The translations under genes and the position numbers were made by a program. Below are positions 55,666-64,000 of a stretch of 64,000 bases of DNA, one piece after another. The stretch is from Rhipidocladum racemiflorum (taxonomy: Eukaryota > Streptophyta > Magnoliopsida > Poales > Poaceae). Every line of letters starts with the position of its first letter. The stretch's first letter is position 1. A model generated the notes under the pieces. It ran no database searches. It saw nothing but the letters and a program-made list of their open reading frames with translations, and was not told where the DNA came from. The stretch is taken from positions 9,919,666 through 9,983,665 of the forward strand of contig CM070577.1 of assembly GCA_036346355.1 (NCBI GenBank). Reading direction: 5' to 3'.

Positions 55666-58440
55666 ATGTCGTCAACCGACAAGCCCGCAGTCACCGCCGA
55701 TATCAACACCGATGCCATAATCGCGCTTCGGATGGCCGATTTAACCCCTTAGCAACGGAAAGAAATCGAAGATCGAAGGCAGCTCTGAGGAAATGATGCT
55801 ACGATGCTTCGAGAAAACACGCCGTGGCGTTACTCAAAAGATTGCACTCCCAAGCATCAATCCTATCGGAGATTCAACATCCGAATCGGTAAGCCGATAC
55901 GCACTCGCTCAAGCTGATTTATCAAGTATGATCGAGCAATCGCCCATCACGCATTGATTAACCAATCATCGGCTCTAGTATCTACTTTAAAGCCGATGAT
56001 AGAAAATAGTGTGAAAACAAATGCTCAATAAATAGCTGCTACTTGAAGCCTGCTAGATCCACCACAAACCATCCCTACGTACCCAGTATATTCCATAGCA
56101 CCCAACACCAACACAGTAAACGTGTCGGCTCAAGCACCTATCATGATGCCGGCTCAACCTACTGTTTTGAAACCAAGCATACAGAGAGATGGGTTCACAC
56201 ACTACCATGGGCACACGGATGGAGCCAAGATAGGCGCATCAAATCAATCAAGTGCGCCCTCCAATAACATCGGGTTATCGGCTTATCAGCCGATCGAAAT
56301 GGGACAGGTTCCACAGTCACGAGGGGCCACAACCATGAAACAAGCACCATATAGGGTGGTGCCATACGTCGAACCTTTCGCGCCCATACCCGATGCATTA
56401 GGTTTTAATCACAATTATGACGCAGCACCAAGACCTCCTGAGGTGCGAGTTGGACAAAGACCCGAGTTTGCACTCGGGGGGCAGGGCGCAAACAATGAGA
56501 ATTGGCCGTGTCCGGCTGCACCACAAGCCGACAATGTTAATTGGGCAGAACAAATTGCCAATGTTTTGAGAGAACAGTTCGGTTTACAACCCAGAGGGAG
56601 AGTGATCGGCTACAGGAAGCCGTACCCCGATTACATAGACCGAATGCCATACCCCCACAACTTTAGGATACCAGACTTTGCTAAATTCTCGGGGGATGAT
56701 TCTATTACCACAATTGAGCATATCGGACGGTTCATGGCTCAATGTGGGGAGGCGCAAACCGATGGGTTAAAAATTAGGTTGTTTCCTTTATCATTATCTG
56801 GCACTGCATTCACTTGGTTCACAAATCTACCACCTAATTCAGTTCATATATGGAACGATTTAGAAAGCCGATTCCATGAGTACTTCTTTTCGGGAACTAT
56901 GGAGCTTAGGATTTCTGATCTTAGTTCATCCGGCAGTACGGCGAATCGGTCTCGATTATATCAAGAGATTTGGGCGTCTGAATAGGTGCTACTGATGTAA
57001 CATTACCCGACGATCAATTGGCCGACCTAGCGTTCCAAGGGTTAATCCCTCCATTAAAAGAAAAGTTGTCGTGCCAAGAATTCCCGACCTAGGCCACCTA
57101 CTCCATCGCGTATCGGCACATGAGAGCCGGTATGCAGAAATCAAAGGGTTTAAAGATAGATTTAAACCAAACAAAGAACGAAAAGGCCAAAATAAACATG
57201 GTAGAATACAGTTCGAGCGATACCTCCGAGGACGAGGCAGAGGTGAACATAGCCGAGTGGGCCAAAGGTTCTAAAAAGCCACTGTGATGCTCTCTACTTA
57301 AGCCGACAAAGAATAAGGCTAAGTCAAGTACTGTGATGATGTGTCAAAGTGTGACAAGATATTTGATTTATTACTACAAGAAAAACTCATAAGGTTACGG
57401 AAGGGCACATCATACCATCGGCCGAGGAGATTAAAAAGCGAAGGTATTGCAAATGGCATCATTCATTCTCCCATAACACTAACGATTGCAATATTTTTCG
57501 ACAACAGATTCAATCGGCCATCGCCGATGGTAGGCTAAAATTTGCGGAAGAATCGGCTATGCAGATAGATATGAGCCCTTTTCAAGTCAACATGGTTCAA
57601 TGTTCACGAAAAGAGAGGCCTGCGGAAGAAGATAAGCCGGTTAAGGGAGTCGTATCACGAGATGAGGCAGTACAGATCACTATCGGTTCTATACAAATAG
57701 AAGCCGATAGGAATGGACAGAACTCGAGAACGGTAAAACCAAGAGGGGACTTGGAGGTCGGTAAATGGTATCGGGCTGAGAGGGCTCCAAGGAAAAACCG
57801 ATTTCAAACCAAAGCCGACCTTCTCACAACTCCTGGGGAAGTATGAGAGGGTAAGTCGAAGGTGTGACCCTCAACGCCACCAGAACTTGCATCAACTAAG
57901 GCAAAAGAGGGACGAGCGTTGGCGGCCAGATATGTCATATCGGCCAGCTACTGAGGAAGAGAAACATCGACAATGTCCCTTTTGGCGCTTTGCTGGAGAA
58001 AGGGATGACCTTACCAACAAAGAGTGTCTTGTCCTATGCAACACTCACCGTGCATATCGCCAAACCGGTCTGTAAAAGATAGGTTGTCTAGACCGATATA
58101 CAATCATCCAGTACGAGCAAAGAGGGCCGATCCATAGAAGGTTGTCAACATCAGAGCAAGGCGAGTCCTCCCAAAATCAAGAACTATCGGCTAACACGGG
58201 TAGAATGGAATCCGACAGCGAGATGAGCAATTTAGCTGGAAAGATACGAAAGCCGATAGAACCTAAACCTAGGTGGTGCCCTCCAGGTCTCAGCAAATCA
58301 CAACGCATAAGGCTTCAGCGATTGAAAACACAAGAAGAAAGGGAGGCCGAAAAGGAGAGCGAGAGGGATCGGATGTTCAACAAATTAAGACCGGTACCAA
58401 TTTTGAAAAAGAGTGGAGAAAAAGGAGCAAATCGATAGTG
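55666..58440 (+). pseudogene. gag: Tat-1b gag, broken
   Basis: ATG 55666 (MSSTDKPAVTADINTD) matches the Tat-1a start. The longest frame, 56122-56985, carries the capsid-like region (IPDFAKFSGDDSITTIEHIG, FTWFTNLPPNSVHIWNDLE). The first zinc motif (CKWHHSFS) lies near 57450 but is shifted out of the neighbouring frames, and the CPFW motif is near 57978. Frame breaks are at 55750, 55957, 56040, near 56940, 57286 and near 57800. The basic end LSKSQRIRLQRLKTQEERE (58142-58438 frame) is intact. The break at 55957 is at the same site as the one at 13872 in Tat-1a. Confidence 0.9.
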
Positions 58441-59160
58441 ATTCAGACCAATCGATTGAATCCGGTTCTCCGATGATCCGGATGATACACCACCGATGGA
58501 CATAAACATGGTATTCGCTTCTACTCGCCGAGTTCAAAACCGAGGAATCAGCTGAGGAAGTGTTCGCCCAGTTATGTCTCGGAGCACCAGACGCTGTGTT
58601 CGAAAAGCCACAAGATATGCATCGGCATCTGAAACCATTATATCTAAAAGGGTATATTAATGGCCGACCGATATCTCGTATCTTTGGTCGATGGCGGGCG
58701 ACGATCAACTGATGCCGTTAAGTACTTTCGTAAAGTTGGGTAAAGCCGATGAAGACTTGATCAAGACCAATATGGTGCTAAATGACTTCACGGGAGATCC
58801 AACCAAGCTAAAGGCGTGATGGTGTCGAATCGACGACGGTAATAAAACTTTGCCGATCGCATTTTTTGTGATTGAAGCCAAAGGCAATTACAGCGTGCTC
58901 CTTGGGCGGGATCGATCCATGCCAATTGTTGTATACCATCAACTATGCACCAAAAATTGGTGCAGGAACGATGATATAGTAGAAGTCGCATCGCCGACAC
59001 ATCGGCTCACATCGCCATGGCTAGCCCTCGATACCAATTGGCCACGAAGAAGCCGAGTGTATATCGTGAAAAGCCTTGGACAATTGCGATTTTATCTCAG
59101 AGAGAAGTCGTGATTCAAGCCGATCAGCGTCAAACCCAACACGCTTGATCTGGACAGACG
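58441..59160 (+). pseudogene. Tat-1b protease region, heavily broken
   Basis: Homologous to 18790-19547. The VDGGA catalytic region near 58690 is disrupted by small indels, and the LLGRD stretch at 58900 is readable (FFVIEAKGNYSVLLGRDRSM). Single-base gains and losses recur here every 30 to 100 bases compared with Tat-1a, so no protease can be made. Confidence 0.8.
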
Positions 59161-62100
59161 GCGTAGTAAGAAGATGGAGTACAAGACACTAGCAAAGCTA
59201 CAGGAAAAGGGCAGGAGCTATCGGCAAACAGAATACGAAGAAGCTGTTGAGGATTTTGAAAGAAGAAAGAAAAGGGTTAGGATTTACTTCTGCCGATTTG
59301 CTCGAAGAGATTGATATTGGGGAAGGTGATAGCAAAAGACCAACGTTTGTAAGTGCTAAACTAGAACCCAGTTATAAAGCAAAGTTGGTCGAAATACTCA
59401 AGAAGTATAAGGATTGCTTTGCATGGGAGTATTATGAAATGCCGGGTTTAAGCCGACAGCTAGTCGAACATCGGCTGCCTATAAAGCCTGGATATCGGCC
59501 GTTCAAACAGTACCCTAGGCGGTTCAATCCTACATTGTATGACGCTATAAAGGAAGAAGTAGGACGATTGCTAGAGGCAAAGTTTATTCGGCCTTGCCGA
59601 TACGCTGAGTGGGTCTCAAACATCGTCCCTGTAAAGAAGAAAAATGGCAAACTTAGGGTATGTGTCGATTTTAGAGATTTAAACAAAGCTACACCAAAGA
59701 TTTAGTACCCGATGCCTATAGCCGATATGCTTATCGATGTCAGATCCGGGAATAAAATCATAAGCTTTTTGGACGGGAACGCCGGATACAATCAGATATT
59801 TATGGCCGAAGCCGATATATCCAAGACGGCTTTCAGATGTCCAAGAGCTTTAGGACTATATGAATGGAAAGTTATGACCTTCGGTTTAAAAAATGCCGGT
59901 GCTACTTATCAACGTGCTATGAACCATATTTTCCATGATTTGATCGGCAATCGTGGAAATATACATTGACGATGTAGTAGTAAAGTCCAAAGAAGACCGC
60001 AACATTTAGCCGATTTGGAAAAAGATGTTCAAAGCACAAAGGTGCATGGGTTAAAAATGAACCCTCTCAAATGTGCTTTCGGGGGTATCGGCTGGGCAAT
60101 TTCTTGGGTTTACGGTGCATAAAGGAGGAATTGAAGTAAACGGCCAAAGTAAAAGCCATAGCCGATACTAAACCGCCAACAAGCAAAAAGGAGTTGCAGG
60201 TATTGATTGGAAAAATCAACTACTTGCGACGTTTCATCTCAAACTTGTCAGGGCGTATTCGTGCTTTCACACCGCTGCTGAAAATTAAAGACAACCTAGA
60301 GTTCAAATGGGGAGCCGATCAGCAAAGAGCCTTCGACGACATAAAAGGTTATCTGATGAGTCCACCAGTATTGACCGCGCCAAAACACGGTATACCTTTT
60401 AGACTATATATATCGGCTGAAGGTGATTCGATTGGAGCAGTTTTAACACAAGAAGCCGATAGGAAGGAACGAGCAATATTTTACTTAAGCCGACGTCTTC
60501 TAGATGCAGAAACCAGGTATCCCTTAGTAGAAAAATTATGCTTGTCATTGTACTTTGCTTGCACCAAGTTAAGACATTATATGCTGGCTTCCAAATGCGT
60601 TATAATATGCAAAACCGATGTAGTTAAATACATATTATCGGCGCCCATCCTGCGGGGTCGGCTTGGTAAATGGGCATACGCCCTAACAGAGTTTGAGTTA
60701 TCCTATGAATCGGCTAAATCTGTGAAAGGACAAGCTGTGGCCGATTTTATCATAGGGAGTGAAACATTAGTAGGAACAACTAGTGTAACTCCTTGGCAAC
60801 TGTATTTTGATGGGTCTGTTTGCCAAGAAGGCGAAGGCATCGGTGTGATATTAGTTTCACCTAGAAAGCAGGAGTATGACTTCATGTATCGGCTAAATAG
60901 CCGATGTTCAAATAATCAAGCGTAATCTGAAGCATTACTAAGGGTCTACAACTGTTAGATAGCATCGGAGTGAGAGACGCTAAGCTTTTGGAGATTCGAT
61001 GTTAATTGTACAAAGAAGTCGAGGAGAATACCGATGCAATGATGATGCACTAATCCAAAGATTTGCATCAATGCCTCCGTGATCATCGAGATGTTCACTA
61101 CATTTTACATAGAACATATCCCCGGAGAAGCTAATGATAAAGCAAACCGATTGGCACAATGTGCATCATGGTACAAGATTGAAAGCCGACAGGGACCAAT
61201 CGAGCTAAACGTTAGGACGGTTTTATGTGATCACACTGTCGACTGGAGAACAGAGATAAGGGATTATTTGTCAGATCCACCAAGCCGACCGAGCAAAAGG
61301 TCAAGCGCAAAGCACTCAAATATGTTCTACTAGAAGACGTATTGTACTTTCGGACTATGGAAGGTTTGTTATTAAGATGTCTGGGAACCGAGGAAGCCAA
61401 AGTGGCGATGGGTGAAGTTCATGAAGGCATTTGTGGGTCACATCAATCGGCTCATAAGATGAAATGGATACTGAGACGAACAGGATATTTTTGGCCGACG
61501 ATGTTAGAAGACTGCTTCAAATATTATAGAGGATGCCAAACGTGTCAAAAGTTTGGTAACATACAGTCAGCACCAGCATCGGCTTTACATCCGATCATCA
61601 AGCCATGGCCATTTAGAGGATGGGGTATAGACATAATCGGCCAGATATTTCCGTCATCCAAAGAAAGGACATAAATTCATCCTTGCAGCCACGGATTATT
61701 TCTCAAAATGGGTTGAGGCTGTGCCACTCAAGAAGGTTACTAGTAAAGAACTGATCGACTTTGTAAATGAACACATCGTCCATCGGTTTGGGATTCCACA
61801 AACAATCACTACTGATCAGTCTTGTGTTCATGTCCAACGAGTTCAAAGGGTTTGCGGAAAGTCTTGGGATAAAATTACTCAACTCCTCCCCTTACTACGC
61901 TCAGGCCAACGGACAGGCCGAATCGTCGAACAAAACGTTGATAAAGCTGATAAAAAGAAAAATTGAGGAAGAGCCAAGGAGATGGCATTCAACGCTATCG
62001 GAGGCTTTATGGGCTTATCGGCTATCTCATCACGGATCAACTAAATTGTCACCCTTTCGGTTGGTATACGGACAAGAAGCCGCTTTTGCCCGTTGAAATC

Positions 62101-62495
62101 AACATCGGCTCAATAAGGCTACACGAGCAAGATAAGGTATCACCGATGAATACAAACAGCGATGCCGACAATCTAGATGATTTGGTCGAACTAAGGCCGA
62201 TCACGCTAGATCGGCTTAAAAAGAACAAAGAGATGGTTGCCGTGTCGCATAATAAAAAGTGATTTTTAAAGCATTCAATCAAGCCGATTTAGTATGGAAA
62301 ACCGTGTTGCCGATTGGGTCTAGGGATAATCGATTCGGCAAATGGTCTCCAACATGGGAAGGGCCTTATAAGATCAATCGGCCGGTTGACGGGAATTCAT
62401 ATATACTGGAATCTTTAGAAGGGTTCGTCCTACCTAAAGCGATCAATGGAAAGTATCTGAAGGCATATCACCCAAGCATATGGGTCGGGTCCTAA
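59161..62495 (+). pseudogene. pol: Tat-1b pol: RT, RNase H, integrase (frame-broken)
   Basis: RT begins in 59247-59705 (CFAWEYYEMPGLS, GYRPFKQYP, CVDFRDLNKATPK). A stop at 59703 replaces the DEYP seen in Tat-1a. The YIDD active site near 59965 is split by an indel. The frame 60194-60925 holds the thumb and RNase H regions, including WQLYFDGSVCQEGEG. The integrase zinc finger is intact in 61342-61674 (HEGICGSH, CQTCQKFG, GIDIIG), and that frame ends after KERT, the site equivalent to KERA at 22056 in Tat-1a. Core and C-terminus continue in 61767-62096 and 62259-62495 (GQAESSNK, WEGPYKI, YHPSIWVGS). Catalytically dead as read. Confidence 0.92.
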
Positions 62496-62679
62496 CTACA
62501 GAGGTGAAGGCATCAGGATCAATGACAAGCACATGCATATAAAACCGGTCATACAGCCGACCAAGTCAGTTTGAAACAAAATCGGATGCACAGCCGATCA
62601 AGCAAGAGTTCAAAAGACGTCATCTCAAGTTTAAAGCAATATTACAGAGGTTGGCCACAACTGATCAGTAAATCAAAGA

Positions 62680-63963
62680 CTAGTGTAGTCCCGACCCGGG
62701 CAAATGGGCTCCCAAAGCCGATAGTGCCGCTGCTGCCCTACCGATGGTAGCTTGAACGCCGTCCATCAATTGTTGATCGGCTACTGCATCACCCGGGACT
62801 GGGACTATCTTGGCCGATTGGTTCTTGACTTGGGCGAAAACTTCGCCAATTTGCCGCCTTTGAACGGCCAGTGAAGACGATGAGTCAGTGATGCTGAGCC
62901 GACATTCTGCAAGTTCTTTTGTAACAAGGGCCAGCTGTTCTTCAAGTTTGGCCTTGGTCGATTCCAGCTCATGGGCCCTGTTCTTAGTCGTTTTGAGTAT
63001 AGCTGCACCTTGGTCAAATGTGCTCTTTCGAGATTTAGCATCAGCTATAAGTTTGTCCAAAATCTCTTGATCAGCTTGTTGGGCCTTCCTCTGTTCGGCT
63101 CTTAGCTTGGCTGATTCCACATCCAGCCGACGAGCGTCCAAGTGGCAGACCTCTAGCAGTGCATCCATGGCGGCAGAAGGGAGATCGGCTTGCATGGCCG
63201 CCATAGCATCCCTCAGTGGTTGCGTATTAGCCAGAAGGGCTGCCTCTGGTTGCATCACTTCATCCAGAAGACGATTAAGTCGTTCTTGCATACCCGGCTG
63301 GGCAGTAACGACGGCCGATGCTGGCGCGGAAGCAGCTATGATGCGTTGGATATCGGCTGGATAATCGTCAGTAGCCATGACCTCCGGGTCGTCCAGCTCG
63401 TCCAAAGTAAAGCCAAGCAGATCGGCTAGATCGGCTTGGTGCTTTAAGGTCGATCGGAAATCTCGATCGCCTGGTTGTGGTACTACCGAGGTGGGGAAAG
63501 CAATGGAGGAATAGCTGATGTAGCACCTTGGGGATCGGCTATAACTCCCGCTATCTGTACCGATGGAGATTGCTAGAAAAACAAACAAGTCAGTTAGAAA
63601 AACAAACGAAGCAGCAAAGACAGACGTAAGCCAAAGGCTACAGACTCACATCAGTGGCTGAATGATCTGGGGAACCATCGGGTTGGTGCCTCAAGGGTCT
63701 GGGCGAGCGCCTGGCCGACTTCTTCCTCCTCTCTGCAAAGGCCTTCGAGTTAGCAATTATCAAAGCAAGGGACATATTAGCCGATATGCAAAAGACTTAC
63801 TTGGAGCGCGTTGGCGAGCCAGGTCCGACAGGGATGGACTCTGAACGCCCAAATTTCCAGAAGTATATCCTGTAGTTCCGACGGATTGACCCGGGCGTCT
63901 CTGTCTGCCACTACTGGCAGAAATATGAGGGTCGGCTATTTGATCACCAGCATCTGTGCCGCC
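62680..63963 (-). pseudogene. Antisense gene of Tat-1b, 3' exons (linker and coiled coil)
   Basis: Three minus-strand exons match exons 2-4 of the Tat-1a antisense gene: 63963-63801 (ending near LGVQSPSLSDLARQR), 63732-63650 (RRKKSARRSPRPLRHQPDGS) and 63572-62680. The last exon encodes LADLLGFTLDELDDPEVMAT, then a coiled coil rich in Ala, Lys and Glu (MQERLNRLLDEVMQPEAAL; LEEQLALVTKELAE) ending GAHLPGSGLH. The splice sites are GT/AG and fall at the same places as in Tat-1a. Most of the last exon is one open frame here, whereas Tat-1a has a break. The PMD exon lies beyond the window edge. The first ~130 bases of the last exon are in another frame. Confidence 0.8.
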
Positions 63964-64000
63964 CTGAAAAGTTCAAAAACCATACTTAATGAAAAAACCA

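Larger units (their letters stand above)
54949..64000 (+). mobile_element. Second Tat-1 family retrotransposon (Tat-1b), partial
   Basis: Same order as Tat-1a: LTR, PBS, gag, protease, RT, RNase H, integrase, then the antisense gene. The element leaves the window before its 3' LTR. There is no solo LTR in gag: the sequence at 58390-58410 runs across the point where Tat-1a is interrupted, confirming that insertion. It has many more small indels than Tat-1a. Confidence 0.93.

Overview
This window is plant nuclear DNA, most likely intergenic heterochromatin of a grass. I see no host gene, rRNA, tRNA, CRISPR array or prokaryotic feature. The grass call rests on the repeat content: Ty3/gypsy Tat-lineage (RIRE2/Grande-like) elements with antisense genes, CACTA (En/Spm) elements ending in CACTACTACA, a Tourist-type MITE, an hAT MITE, L1-type LINE pieces and very long LTRs. 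The species cannot be named from this sequence alone.

Layout. 316-999: non-autonomous CACTA element with a TGC target duplication. 2128-about 5205: CACTA relic with a broken TNP2-like transposase on the minus strand. About 5206-10414: two opposed fragments of a long-LTR family ('family L'). 10415-11258: solo LTR or LTR fragment of another gypsy element. 12910-26918: a complete 14.0 kb Tat-lineage retrotransposon (Tat-1a) with 631 bp LTRs and a GGTTT target duplication; its gag is split by a 2.4 kb solo LTR (16330-18765, target duplication CCGGT). 27314-30600: hAT MITE, LINE 3' fragment, copia LTR/PBS relic and a one-ended CACTA terminus. 31051-about 37348: a second, distinct Tat-type element (Tat-2) on the minus strand, with one LTR, its own antisense gene and an integrase fragment. 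About 37349-48245: a minus-strand family-L LTR interrupted by a copia-like solo LTR (38171-39304, ATAAT) and by a 5.4 kb opposite-strand family-L solo LTR (41455-46839, TTCAC). 48246-48773: LINE fragment. 48774-51629: CACTA-type element carrying a Tourist MITE (49775-50056, TTA). 51630-54948: plus-strand family-L fragment. 54949-64000: a second copy of the Tat-1 family (Tat-1b), cut by the window edge.

How the parts work together. In Tat-1 the plus strand encodes gag, protease, RT, RNase H and integrase. Between integrase and the 3' LTR an intron-containing gene lies on the opposite strand: a plant mobile domain (PMD) protein with a C-terminal coiled coil. Tat-2 has the same layout, but its antisense gene starts with a different domain (the plant 'putative gypsy type transposon' domain) and also ends in a coiled coil. 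Each family is peppered with its own short motif on both strands and across coding and non-coding parts: GCCGAT/ATCGGC in Tat-1 and CGAGC/GCTCG in Tat-2. I consider this pairing of an antisense accessory gene with a family-specific motif the most interesting signal here. All element genes in the window are broken to some degree, so current activity would have to come from related copies elsewhere.
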